Source of the DNA: a bacterium
GTDB lineage: Bacteria; Joyebacterota; Joyebacteria; Joyebacterales; Joyebacteraceae
DNA length: 34,694 bases
Assembly: GCA_025782345.1 (NCBI GenBank)
Contig: JALGZG010000107.1
Coordinates: 1-34,694 of the forward strand
Direction: 5' to 3'
The notes beneath the pieces were generated by a model, which saw only the letters and a list, made by a program, of their open reading frames with translations, made no database searches and had not been told where the DNA came from. The position numbers and the translations under genes are program-made. Shown here piece after piece: positions 18,268-25,762 of this stretch. The stretch's first letter is position 1; every line of letters starts with the position of its first letter.

Positions 18268-19200
18268 TCAGATGAACAGCGAGCTAACCGACTTCTCCCC
18301 ATGTATCCTGTCAATCGCTTCCCCAAGCAGCTCCGCGACTGACAGAATCCGGATCTTGTCCGACCGGCTGCGCTCGCTGCTGAGCGTGTTCGTAACGACG
18401 ATCTCCTGGATCACCGAGTTGGTAAGCGCCTCGACGGCGCCCTCGGCAAAGAGCGCGTGAGTCGCGCCCGCCGTGACCTTGGCAGCTCCCAGCTTCGTCA
18501 CGGCCGTTGCCGCCTCGATCATCGAGCTTCCCGTGCTTATGATGTCATCGATCATGATGACGTGCTTGCCCTTCACGTCACCGACGACGTTCATCACCTC
18601 GGTCGCGTCGGGTCTGGGCCGCCGTTTGTCGACGAAGCCGAGCGAAGCACCCAGTCGCTTCGCGAATGCCCTTCCCATCTTGATGCTCCCGATGTCCGGC
18701 GCCATGACCACGAGGTCATTCCCGGCGTGCTCGTCGAAGTAACGAAGGAGCACGGGCGCCGCGTAGATATGATCCATCGGTATGTCGAAGAACCCCTGGA
18801 TCTGCGGGGCGTGAAGGTCCATGGTCAGGATCCTGTCGGCTCCTGCGCTGGTCACCAGATTCGCGACGAGCTTCGCAGTGATGGCCACCCGCGGTCGGTC
18901 CTTGCGGTCCTGCCTCGCGTAGCCGAAGTAAGGCAACACCGCGGTGATCCGCCGTGCCGAAGCCCTCTTGAGGGCGTCCAGCATTATCAGAAGCTCGAAC
19001 AGGGTCTCGGCCGGAGGGGCCGTCGGCTGTACTACGAACGCGTCCATGCCGCGGACGTTCTCGGAGATACTGACGCTGATCTCACCGTCCCTGAATCTCC
19101 CGACCACGGCCTCGCCCAACCTGAGACCCAAGTATCCCGCGATCTCCTCCGCGAGAGCCCTGTTCGCATTACCGGTGAAAAGCCCCAGTTCGTTAGGCAT
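18268..19200 (-). CDS. prs: Ribose-phosphate pyrophosphokinase (PRPP synthase)
   Basis: 310 aa, class I PRPP synthase making PRPP from ribose 5-phosphate and ATP for nucleotide, His, Trp and NAD synthesis. Motifs: FRDGEISVSISENVRG, the ATP-binding FGYARQDRKDRPR, the flexible catalytic loop around the DKRRP segment, and the PRPP-binding loop VIMIDDIISTGSSM. ATG 19200 lies 7 nt after GGAGG and is preferred; GTG 19203 is directly before it. The ribosome binding site lies inside a near-palindrome (CCTCCGGAGG), so access may depend on local RNA folding. It follows tRNA-Gln by 70 nt. Confidence 0.97.
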   Translation of the reverse strand: MPNELGLFTGNANRALAEEIAGYLGLRLGEAVVGRFRDGEISVSISENVRGMDAFVVQPTAPPAETLFELLIMLDALKRASARRITAVLPYFGYARQDRKDRPRVAITAKLVANLVTSAGADRILTMDLHAPQIQGFFDIPMDHIYAAPVLLRYFDEHAGNDLVVMAPDIGSIKMGRAFAKRLGASLGFVDKRRPRPDATEVMNVVGDVKGKHVIMIDDIISTGSSMIEAATAVTKLGAAKVTAGATHALFAEGAVEALTNSVIQEIVVTNTLSSERSRSDKIRILSVAELLGEAIDRIHGEKSVSSLFI

Positions 19201-19270
19201 CACGTCTCCTCCGGAGGACGCCCAGCATGTCGGCCACGTCGATACAACTCCACTGCCCCAGCAATCGGTC

Positions 19271-19344
19271 TGGCTGGGGCGGGAGGATTCGAACCTCCGA
19301 TGCGGGATCCAAAGACCCGTGTCTTGCCACTTGACGACGCCCCA
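19271..19344 (-). tRNA. tRNA-Gln (anticodon UUG)
   Basis: 74-nt cloverleaf on the minus strand: acceptor TGGGGCG with CGCCCCA, D arm GTC-AAGTGGCAA-GAC, anticodon loop CTTTGGA (anticodon TTG), T arm GGAGG-TTCGAAT-CCTCC, discriminator G and an encoded CCA. Pair 31-39 is a T-T mismatch. It lies in the same direction between spoVG and prs, so it is probably excised from a polycistronic message. Its 5' end touches the last unit of a 25-bp tandem repeat. Confidence 0.97.
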
Positions 19345-19419
19345 GCGACTACTTCACTAGTCACAGAATGCGACTACTTCACTAGTCACAGAATGCGACT
19401 ACTTCACTAGTCACAGAAT
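19345..19419 (-). repeat. Three exact 25-bp tandem repeats spanning the spoVG stop and tRNA-Gln 5' flank
   Basis: Units at 19419-19395, 19394-19370 and 19369-19345 are identical. Each reads (minus strand) ATTCTGTGACTAGTGA then AGTAGTCGC. The first unit contains the last codons and TAG stop of spoVG; the last abuts the first base of tRNA-Gln. Every unit carries an inverted repeat GACTA-N6-TAGTC and several stop triplets. It looks like a tandem duplication of the spoVG 3' end. Confidence 0.97.
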
Positions 19420-19724
19420 TCATCAGCGTGCACCAGCTGGTGCTCCACCGTTTGAGGTGCGTCCCCACCAAGGGCGAGCTGACGCTCGTACTCGGCAAGA
19501 ACGGCGTCCTCGATCATTTGCCGCGTCGCGTTGTTGATCGGGTGAGCGATGTCCCTGAACTCCCCGTCCTTGCGCCGCCGGCTAGGCATCGCAACGAAAA
19601 TACCCGTGTTGCCGTCGATGACCTTGAGGCCCCTGACGACGAACGCGTTGTCGAACGTGATGCTGACGAACGCCTTCAGGCGCTCCTCGTGGCGCAGCGT
19701 CAGCCGTACTTCGGTGATCTCCAT
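19407..19724 (-). CDS. spoVG: SpoVG family RNA/DNA-binding regulator
   Basis: 105 aa. [10 protein letters not shown], then [20 protein letters not shown] and [20 protein letters not shown] are the SpoVG signature. The family is a small nucleic-acid-binding regulator that affects septation, sporulation or virulence in Firmicutes and also occurs in non-sporulating phyla; no sporulation is implied here. GGAGG lies 11 nt before ATG, rather far. Its last codons and stop fall inside the first unit of the 25-bp tandem repeat, so the C-terminal residues (EFCD) may be recent. It is flanked by ispE and tRNA-Gln/prs. Confidence 0.96.
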   Translation of the reverse strand: MEITEVRLTLRHEERLKAFVSITFDNAFVVRGLKVIDGNTGIFVAMPSRRRKDGEFRDIAHPINNATRQMIEDAVLAEYERQLALGGDAPQTVEHQLVHADEFCD

Positions 19725-19781
19725 CGCTTCACCGCCCTCCGCCTGGATGAAGGGACTGAATCAAGTCCGTGTCATGCGTGG

Positions 19782-20699
19782 TCAGAGAGAACTCACCCGA
19801 CGGGGCTCGTTCTCGATCGGAGTCACGCGCTGACCGACATCGATCGGTGCCACGACATGTATGTCCCAACCACGCCCCGCCAGGCGTGTCGATATGCTCT
19901 GTCCAGCCGGCTCGTCCTTCACGAGGCCGACGACCGTCGGTCCGCTCCCGGACATCACTGCAGCCAGAGCGCCCTGCTCCAGCAGGGCGTCCTTGACGCG
20001 CGCGACTTCCGGATACGCAGATACGACACCGGCCTCCAGGTCGTTCCGAAGCCCCTTGGCAAGCGTCGGAACATCGCCTTGCCGGACAGCTAAACAGTTT
20101 ACTCTAATGAAGCTGACGGGCTCTGTCAACCCGATTCTCGCCATTCTGTAGGCCTCACCCGCGGAGACCCCGAACCGTGGTGTGACCAGCACGAACCAGA
20201 CCCCGCTGAGCGCCGGCAGACGTTCAAGGCTCTGCCCTCGGCCCGTGCCAAGCGCGGTCCCTCCCGACAGCATGAACGGTACGTCCGAGCCCAGGGCCGC
20301 CGCCACATCAACGAGAGTGTCGCGAGGGGCGCCAATGTCAAACAGAGCGTCCACGCCGACCAGGACCGCCGCCGCGTCGGCGCTGCCACCCCCCAAGCCG
20401 GCTGCCACGGGTATCCGCTTCGTGAGGTCAATGGAGACCCCCGGGCACCCGAACTCGGCCAGCGCGGCCTCGGCCGCCCTCCAGGCCAGATTGTCGGGTC
20501 CCTCGGGAACGGAGAACCCGTGGACACTGAGCGACACTCCCGAAGAGCTCTCCAGAGCCGCGAGAGCGAGTGTGTCCGAAAGCGACACACTCTGGAAGAG
20601 CGTCTCGATATCGTGATAGCCGTCAGGCCGCGCCGCTGTCACGGCCAGCCCCAGGTTGATCTTCGCGAACGCTTCTACACTGACGCCTTGCAGTTTCAA
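19782..20699 (-). CDS. ispE: 4-diphosphocytidyl-2-C-methyl-D-erythritol kinase (IspE)
   Basis: GHMP kinase of the MEP isoprenoid pathway, 305 aa. AFAKINLGL opens the fold (residues 11-18), RPDGYHDIETLFQSV follows, the ATP-binding GHMP loop PVAAGLGGGSADAA is at about 97-110, and a C-terminal AVMSGSGPTVVGL motif is present. The start is non-ATG: TTG 20699 with GGGAGG only 3 nt before it, or CTG 20693 at 9 nt; the frame continues upstream but there it is the shadow of ubiA. A strong terminator hairpin ends about 12 nt before the start codon with no room for a promoter, so expression may depend on readthrough. IPP/DMAPP from this pathway would feed the GGGP synthase and UbiA enzymes encoded nearby. 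Confidence 0.95.
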   Translation of the reverse strand: MKLQGVSVEAFAKINLGLAVTAARPDGYHDIETLFQSVSLSDTLALAALESSSGVSLSVHGFSVPEGPDNLAWRAAEAALAEFGCPGVSIDLTKRIPVAAGLGGGSADAAAVLVGVDALFDIGAPRDTLVDVAAALGSDVPFMLSGGTALGTGRGQSLERLPALSGVWFVLVTPRFGVSAGEAYRMARIGLTEPVSFIRVNCLAVRQGDVPTLAKGLRNDLEAGVVSAYPEVARVKDALLEQGALAAVMSGSGPTVVGLVKDEPAGQSISTRLAGRGWDIHVVAPIDVGQRVTPIENEPRRVSSL

Positions 20700-20711
20700 T
20701 GTCCTCCCTGA

Positions 20712-20741
20712 GAAAACGCTGCCGTGAGAGAACGGCAGCGT
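20712..20741 (-). terminator. Intrinsic terminator directly ahead of ispE
   Basis: ACGCTGCCGT (20741..20732) and ACGGCAGCGT (20725..20716) form a perfect 10-bp stem with loop TCTCTC, followed by TTTCTC. It ends the udk-ubiA side of the operon, yet the ispE ribosome binding site (GGGAGG, 20708-20703) follows within 4 nt of its tail. Confidence 0.9.
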
Positions 20742-20809
20742 CCGGCCGTGGCTCCCGGACGGAACATGACCGGCCGGCCCCCGGGCGCGGCGTGACCGAC
20801 CCGTCCGGG
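20740..20809 (-). promoter_or_regulatory. Competing inverted repeats upstream of the ispE terminator
   Basis: In message order: arm 1 CCCGGACGG (20809..20801), arm 2 CCGTCCGGG (20762..20754) and arm 3 CCGGAC (20745..20740). Arm 2 can pair with arm 1 (9 bp) or arm 3 (6 bp), and arm 3 overlaps the base of the terminator stem by 2 nt. This resembles an attenuator layout, but the region is very GC-rich and chance pairing is possible. Confidence 0.35.
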
Positions 20810-20824
20810 GCAGACCCTCGGCAG

Positions 20825-21712
20825 TTACGTCCCGTAGATAACGAAGGCCACCACGAGGACCCACAAGACGATGTTCAGTGCCAACGGAAGGTCCGACACG
20901 AGCGCACGCGACGGCCGCCCTCCGCCGCCGGCGGTGTACATCAAGTAGAAGTACCTGAACACCCCGTACACAACGAATGGTATGGTGTAGACGAGCCCCG
21001 TGCCCCCCACCTTCTCTACGGTTCCCGGCCAGATCGTGTAGATCGAGTATGAGACGACGGTCGACGCGGTCACGACGCCGAACAGTGAGTCGGTGAGCGC
21101 CGGCGGGTAGTGCTCGAGCACGGCCCGGTGCCTCTCGGCGTCCGCCCCGAGCGTCAGCACCTCGTGTCTGCGCTTCGCCAGGCCCAGGAAAAGGGCCAGG
21201 AAGAAGGTGCAGATCAGAAGCCACGGCGAGAGCTCAGTATCCGGCGCCGGCCCCCTGAGCACCTCCACACTCCCTACGGCACGAAGTACGAATCCCACGG
21301 CGATCGCCATGACGTCCAGCACCACCATCTTCCTCAGCGCGAGGCTGTAGAGGAACTGTAGAACCAGATAGCCGGTGGCTACGAACCCGAAGTTCGGGTG
21401 GAGTCTGAAGGACCACGCAAGCGCAAGCGCGGCCAGCACGACCGCGGCGGCCGCTGCGATGCCGATGGGAAGTTCCCCCGCCGCCAACGGCCTCAGCTTC
21501 TTGACGGGGTGCTCACGGTCACGGCTTACGTCCATGAGGTCGTTGAAAATGTAGGTCGCGCCCGACAGGGCGCAGAACGCGAGGAAGCCCCAAGTCGCGT
21601 GGAGAACGAGCGCCCGCGTTCCGAGACCGCCTGCGAAGAGCAGTCCGGCGAACAGCACGAGGTTCTTCGTCCACTGGTCCGGCCGCATAGTCTTGATGAG
21701 ATGTCGCACCAT
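20825..21712 (-). CDS. UbiA-family prenyltransferase (decaprenyl-phosphate phosphoribosyltransferase-like)
   Basis: 295-aa membrane protein with about 9 helices. RPDQWTKNLVLFAGLLF at the N-terminus and YIFNDLMDVSRDREHP with KKLRPLAAGELP (first Asp-rich motif) are typical of the DPPR-synthase-like branch of UbiA, which moves phosphoribose from PRPP to a polyprenyl phosphate; a second polar loop (LGLAKRRHEVLTLG) is also present. Homologues outside Actinobacteria are common but mostly untested; a prenyl-glycerol or quinone substrate is possible, and the GGGP synthase in the same cluster makes a lipid role attractive. ATG 21712 is preferred over TTG 21715. It is followed by the terminator before ispE. 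Confidence 0.88.
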   Translation of the reverse strand: MVRHLIKTMRPDQWTKNLVLFAGLLFAGGLGTRALVLHATWGFLAFCALSGATYIFNDLMDVSRDREHPVKKLRPLAAGELPIGIAAAAAVVLAALALAWSFRLHPNFGFVATGYLVLQFLYSLALRKMVVLDVMAIAVGFVLRAVGSVEVLRGPAPDTELSPWLLICTFFLALFLGLAKRRHEVLTLGADAERHRAVLEHYPPALTDSLFGVVTASTVVSYSIYTIWPGTVEKVGGTGLVYTIPFVVYGVFRYFYLMYTAGGGGRPSRALVSDLPLALNIVLWVLVVAFVIYGT

Positions 21713-21759
21713 CAAAGGCGGGTCCCTTTCTCCGCTAAGGACGGTGACGCCCGTCGGCG

Positions 21760-22380
21760 CTAGTGATTCGCGAGGATGTCCCGCGCCTTCGTGACGATCA
21801 GATCTACGGCGACGCGGTTCTGGCCGCCCTCGGGAATTATCACATCCGCGTACCGCTTGCTGGTCTCAACGAACTGCAGGTGCATCGGCCGGACGGTCTT
21901 GAGATACTGCTCTATGACCTGATCGACCGTTCTGCCGCGATCCGCGATGTCACGCCTCAGGCGGCGTATGAAGCGCTCGTCAGCGTCCGTGTCGACGTAG
22001 AGCTTGATGTCCATACTCTCTCTGAGGACGTCCTCAGCCAGCACCAGAATACCCTCGAGCAGGATAATCCGCGCCGGACGGACCGTGATGGTCTCCTTCC
22101 GCCTGGTGTGGGTCTCGAAGTCGTAGATGGGCTTCTCGACCGGTCGCCCGCCTCTCAGCTCGTTCAGGTGAAACAGGAGCAGCTGGTTGTCGAACGAATC
22201 CGGATGGTCGTAGTTGATGTTCTCGCGGCTCGCCGGCGGGAGATCGCTACGGTCCACGTAGTACGAATCGTGATGAAGAATGACCACGCTCTCTTCCGGG
22301 AAGTGCTTACGCACCTCCCTGGCGACGGTCGTCTTCCCAGACCCGGTTCCCCCTCCGATGCCGATGATTATCGGGTCCAC
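21760..22380 (-). CDS. udk: Uridine kinase
   Basis: 206 aa. Phosphorylates uridine and cytidine with ATP or GTP in pyrimidine salvage. P-loop [12 protein letters not shown] is at residues 7-18; [13 protein letters not shown] and [13 protein letters not shown] are the family substrate motifs, followed by [18 protein letters not shown] and [18 protein letters not shown] start with GGGGGAG 5 nt upstream; the longer open frame overlaps gmhA and is not used. The gap to gmhA is 23 nt. Confidence 0.96.
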   Translation of the reverse strand: MDPIIIGIGGGTGSGKTTVAREVRKHFPEESVVILHHDSYYVDRSDLPPASRENINYDHPDSFDNQLLLFHLNELRGGRPVEKPIYDFETHTRRKETITVRPARIILLEGILVLAEDVLRESMDIKLYVDTDADERFIRRLRRDIADRGRTVDQVIEQYLKTVRPMHLQFVETSKRYADVIIPEGGQNRVAVDLIVTKARDILANH

Positions 22381-22403
22381 TTGCTCTCCCCCTGCGATGC
22401 CCC

Positions 22404-22997
22404 TCACTGGCCGAACAGCGCTGCCTCGACGATCTCGCAGATCGCGTGTCCTGCAGCGATGTGTATTTCCTGAATGCGCTGCGTGTCCTCGCTGGGAGCG
22501 ACGATCAGGTGATCGCACAGCCCCCCCATCGACCCCGTGTCCTGACCAACCAGTCCCACCGTCACGAGGCCGGCGGTTCCTGCCGTCTCCAGGGCTCTCA
22601 CAACGTTGGTCGAGCTGCCGCTCGTGGAAATGCCGACCAACACGTCTCCCTTCCGCCCCAGCGCCTCCACCTGCCTCGCAAAGACCATGTCGTACCCGTA
22701 GTCGTTTGCCAGCGCGGTCATAACTGACGGGTTCACCGTCAGGGCGATGGCCGGGAGGCCGCGGCGTTCCAAGCGCAGCCTGCCCGCCAGCTCGGCAGCT
22801 ATGTGCTGCGCATCGGCGGCGCTTCCTCCGTTGCCGCACAGCAGCACTTTGTTCCCGGCCCGAAGTGACTCGGTCACTGCAGTTGCCGCGGCGGCAATCA
22901 CATCGGAGAGAGACTCCGCCGCCATCTCGTGCACTCTCGCGGACTCCGCGAGGACGGCCCTCACTCGCTCGGCGCCTGTCTCAGCCTGTCGTTCCAT
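22404..22997 (-). CDS. gmhA: Sedoheptulose 7-phosphate isomerase (GmhA) SIS-domain protein
   Basis: 197 aa. SIS fold with [40 protein letters not shown] and [12 protein letters not shown], as in phosphoheptose isomerase, the first step to ADP/GDP-heptose for LPS core or S-layer glycans. DiaA, a DnaA-binding SIS relative, is the main alternative; the [12 protein letters not shown] motif and the sugar-nucleotide neighbours favour GmhA. The other heptose genes (hldE, gmhB) are not in the window. It begins 5 nt after rmlD. Confidence 0.92.
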   Translation of the reverse strand: MERQAETGAERVRAVLAESARVHEMAAESLSDVIAAAATAVTESLRAGNKVLLCGNGGSAADAQHIAAELAGRLRLERRGLPAIALTVNPSVMTALANDYGYDMVFARQVEALGRKGDVLVGISTSGSSTNVVRALETAGTAGLVTVGLVGQDTGSMGGLCDHLIVAPSEDTQRIQEIHIAAGHAICEIVEAALFGQ

Positions 22998-23002
22998 TCA
23001 GC

Positions 23003-23830
23003 CTACCTTTCGGCGAGGTATTCCGCCAGCGCGTCTTGCCAGCTCCGTGGCTCCTTCCCCGTGAGCGACACGAGCCTCGCGAGAGACAGGACCGAGTAGC
23101 CGGGCCGAGGCGCGGGCCTCGGGAACTCCTCACTGGTCACGGGCTCTACGGGAATGTCCTCCAGACCGGCCAGGTCGAGTATCTCGCGGGCGAACTCGAA
23201 CCAGGTGCACCACCCCCGGTTAGTAGCGTTTACCACACCCGTGGCCTCCACTGCAATCAGTTCCAGAATCGCCCCGGCAAGGTCACGGACGTTCGTCGGG
23301 GCGCCCACCTGGTCGGCCACGACCCGAAGAACTCGTCCGGAGGAAGCCAGAGACAGCATCTTCTCGATGAAGTTCGGACCCGCATGCCCGTAGAGCCACG
23401 CCGTACGAACTATCAGAGCGTCTTGCGAGACCTCCGCGACCTTTCGTTCTCCCGCAAGCTTCGAGCGCCCGTACACGCCAAGGGGCCTCGGTTCGTCCGT
23501 CTCTGCATACGGCGTGTCGCCCGTGCCGTCGAACACGTAGTCGGTGCTGACCTGAACGACTCGGTTGACGTCGAACGCGGCCTCGGGATCGCTCTCGGCG
23601 CCGTCGACGTCCGTGTAGGCGGCGCAGTTGATGATGACATCCGGAGCCGCCGCTGACACGAACGCGTCCGTCGCAGCGGCGTCCCGCATGTCGAACTCCG
23701 CGATGTCGGCCGCTGTCACGTCGAAGTCGCGCCGGAAGAGAGGCACAAGCTCCGTCCCCAGCATCCCGGCGGCGCCCGTGACCAGGACTCTCGTCCCGCC
23801 GTGCTCCCTTCCCGACGCCTCGGTTCCCAC
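23003..23830 (-). CDS. rmlD: dTDP-4-dehydrorhamnose reductase (RmlD), apparently missing a helix
   Basis: 275-aa SDR enzyme: Rossmann loop VTGAAGMLG (residues 18-26), APDVIINCAAYTDVDGAES, STDYVFDG (95-102), catalytic Y120-x3-K124 (YGRSK) and a C-terminal LARLVSLTG segment. Between N89 and V91 (DVNRVVQVSTDYVF) the usual segment of about 16 residues (in Escherichia coli RmlD the helix ATSVEAIAKAANETGAW) is absent. The frame stays open, so this is an in-frame deletion of about 48 nt or an assembly collapse; activity is uncertain. The GTG start overlaps the stop of the upstream nucleotidyltransferase by one base. Confidence 0.9.
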   Translation of the reverse strand: MGTEASGREHGGTRVLVTGAAGMLGTELVPLFRRDFDVTAADIAEFDMRDAAATDAFVSAAAPDVIINCAAYTDVDGAESDPEAAFDVNRVVQVSTDYVFDGTGDTPYAETDEPRPLGVYGRSKLAGERKVAEVSQDALIVRTAWLYGHAGPNFIEKMLSLASSGRVLRVVADQVGAPTNVRDLAGAILELIAVEATGVVNATNRGWCTWFEFAREILDLAGLEDIPVEPVTSEEFPRPAPRPGYSVLSLARLVSLTGKEPRSWQDALAEYLAER

Positions 23831-24903
23831 TACGGCACCTCGATCCGGCTGGCGTCACCGACCATGAACCGGAAGGCCTTGGGCATCGTGGCGCTCTTGG
23901 TGATCTCGACGTCCTTCCCGATCAGGCTCTTCTCCATTCGGCTGCCCAGATTCGAGATTCTCGAGTTCTCGAGCACGATGCTGTGCTCGATCTCCGAGTT
24001 CTGGATCGTCACGTCGTGATAGATGGACGTGAAGGGTCCAATGTACGACTTCACGATCCTGCAGCCCCGCCCTACAACGAGGGGGCCGCGCAGTACGCTG
24101 CCCTGCACCTCAGCTCCCTCGGCGATCACCACGTTCCCGTCGACGCGCGAGGCGCTGTCCACAGTGCCCGCGATGTCGCGACTGATCGTCTCGAGGATCA
24201 TCCTGTTGGCCTCGAGGATGTCGTCGAGCTTCCCGGTGTCCTTCCACCAGCCGGTGACCTCGTGCGCCCTCACCTCTTTGCCCGTGTCTATCAGTCTCTG
24301 GATCGCGTCTGTGATCTCGAGTTCGTTGCGTGCCGACGGCTTGATGCCGTCGACGGCCTCGAAGATCTCAGCGTCGAACATGTACACACCGACCAGCGCG
24401 AGGTTGGAGCGCGGGTTCTCAGGTTTCTCCTCCAGGCGCACGACCGTTCCACCGGCCAGCTCGGCCACGCCGAATTCGCTCGGATTGTCGACGCGCGCCA
24501 GCAGGATCTGCGCGTTCGGCTTGTTCTTCTGGAACTCGGCGACGAAGTCCGTGATGCCACCCATGATCAGGTTGTCGCCGAGGTACATCACGAACGGCTC
24601 CTTGCCTATGTAGTCAGCAGCTATCTTGACGGCGTGGGCCAATCCGAGCGGCTCCTCCTGGTGGATGAACGAGACCTTGAGTCCGAACGATGAGCCGTCG
24701 CCGACCGCCGACTCTATCTCCTTCGCCGTTTCGCCAACGATGATACCGACGTCGACGATGCCCGCCTCCCTGATCGCCTCCAGCCCGTAAAAGAGAATGG
24801 GCTTATTCGCTATCGGCACGAGCTGCTTCGCGCTCGTGTGTGTGATCGGTCTCAGCCGCGTACCCTTGCCGCCGGACAGAACGAGAGCCTTGATGCGGAC
24901 CAC
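23830..24903 (-). CDS. rmlA: Glucose-1-phosphate thymidylyltransferase, long form
   Basis: 357 aa. Nucleotidyltransferase domain with ALVLSGGKGTRLRPITHT at the N-terminus, KQLVPIANKPILFY, YLGDNLIMGG (metal Asp) and EITDAIQRLIDTGKEV with WWKDTGKLDD. The C-terminal about 100 residues are a left-handed beta-helix with imperfect hexapeptides (GNVVIAEGAEVQGSVLRGPL). This is the long RmlA type found in antibiotic-sugar and archaeal/bacterial pathways; the nucleotide used (dTTP or UTP) is not proven. GTG 24903 is chosen because homology starts there; the reading frame extends 19 codons further up. It overlaps rmlD by one base, so the two probably act together; rmlB and rmlC are not adjacent. Confidence 0.9.
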   Translation of the reverse strand: MVRIKALVLSGGKGTRLRPITHTSAKQLVPIANKPILFYGLEAIREAGIVDVGIIVGETAKEIESAVGDGSSFGLKVSFIHQEEPLGLAHAVKIAADYIGKEPFVMYLGDNLIMGGITDFVAEFQKNKPNAQILLARVDNPSEFGVAELAGGTVVRLEEKPENPRSNLALVGVYMFDAEIFEAVDGIKPSARNELEITDAIQRLIDTGKEVRAHEVTGWWKDTGKLDDILEANRMILETISRDIAGTVDSASRVDGNVVIAEGAEVQGSVLRGPLVVGRGCRIVKSYIGPFTSIYHDVTIQNSEIEHSIVLENSRISNLGSRMEKSLIGKDVEITKSATMPKAFRFMVGDASRIEVP

Positions 24904-24966
24904 CTGCCTTTCGAGTCTCTGCTGAAGTAGAGGCCAGGGCGCCATCGCCACCGCCCTCACGAGCCG

Positions 24967-25737
24967 CTAACGCCCGTGCACCGCCGCCGCAATTGCCTTC
25001 ACAAGCTCAGGATCACCGGTCTTCTCGACGACGTCGCCCGTGATGACGACGCTGGCACCCGCCTCGACCAACCGCCCCGCCGCCGCGGGCTCCCGAATTC
25101 CGCCGCCCACCATGATCGGCAGATCGATGTAGCCCGACACCGCGCGCACCATTTCCTCCGGAACGTGCTCGGCTGCGCCGCTGCCCGCGTCGAAGAACGC
25201 GAGCCGTAGACCCAGATACTGGGCGGCGAGCGCGTGCGCCATCGCTATGTCCGGCTTGTCTCGAGGGATAGGCCTGGTCGAGCTCATGAACTCCACGGAC
25301 GTCGTCGCGCCCCCGTCCACGAGCATGTAGGCCGTTGGTATCGGTTCGAGTCCGGTCTCCTTCAGAACGGGAGCTGCCCGGACGTGTTCCCCGATGAGAA
25401 ACTGCGGGTTGCGGCCGCTGACGAGAGACAGGAACAGGATCGCGTCGGCCGCCTCAGACACGAATCCCACATCGCCCGGGAAGATGATAACGGGCACATC
25501 GACTGCGCCCTTGACGGCGCGCACCGTCTCGTCGCATCGTCCCTTCAGCGACAGGCTGCCTCCCAGGAGCAGCGCGTCGGCTCCTGCCCCCACGGCCAGC
25601 TCGGCCAATCTCACGTTCTCCGGGGGCTCGAACCTGTCCGGGTCGAGGAGCACCAGATAGAGCGCGCCTAAGACCCCGATGCGCTCCTCCAGCCAGGCAA
25701 GTGTCCTGCCGGTCCGTAGCATCCTGCACCCTTCCAT
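24967..25737 (-). CDS. Geranylgeranylglyceryl phosphate synthase (PcrB/GGGPS, group II-like)
   Basis: 256-aa TIM-barrel prenyltransferase that joins a polyprenyl diphosphate to glycerol 1-phosphate, the first committed step of archaeal-type ether lipids. Motifs: YLVLLDPDRF, ADALLLGGSLSLKG, SLVSGRNPQFLIGEHV, TAYMLVDGGATTSVEFMSST then RPIPRDKPDIAMAHALA, FFDAGSGAAEHVP, and phosphate-binding VGGGIREPAAAGRLVEAGA. The STRPIPRDKPDIA segment fits group II enzymes of Bacteroidetes and archaea. Start ATG 25737, with ATG 25722 an alternative behind AAGGG. A G1P dehydrogenase and DGGGP synthase are not seen here, although a UbiA homologue lies 3 kb away. Chain length and product are unknown. Confidence 0.92.
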   Translation of the reverse strand: MEGCRMLRTGRTLAWLEERIGVLGALYLVLLDPDRFEPPENVRLAELAVGAGADALLLGGSLSLKGRCDETVRAVKGAVDVPVIIFPGDVGFVSEAADAILFLSLVSGRNPQFLIGEHVRAAPVLKETGLEPIPTAYMLVDGGATTSVEFMSSTRPIPRDKPDIAMAHALAAQYLGLRLAFFDAGSGAAEHVPEEMVRAVSGYIDLPIMVGGGIREPAAAGRLVEAGASVVITGDVVEKTGDPELVKAIAAAVHGR

Positions 25738-25762
25738 TTCTGTCCCGTTCGCTCATGCCCCA

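Noticed and set aside
19345-19419. Three short direct repeats taken as a CRISPR array
   Set aside because: The units are contiguous with no spacers and no cas genes are present.
20700-21224. Upstream extension of the ispE frame
   Set aside because: It runs through a strong terminator hairpin and into ubiA antiparallel codon positions with no homology; IspE homology begins at the TTG/CTG region.
25343-25362. T-loop-like GGTTCGAGTCC in the GGGP synthase gene
   Set aside because: Coding; flanks do not form tRNA stems.
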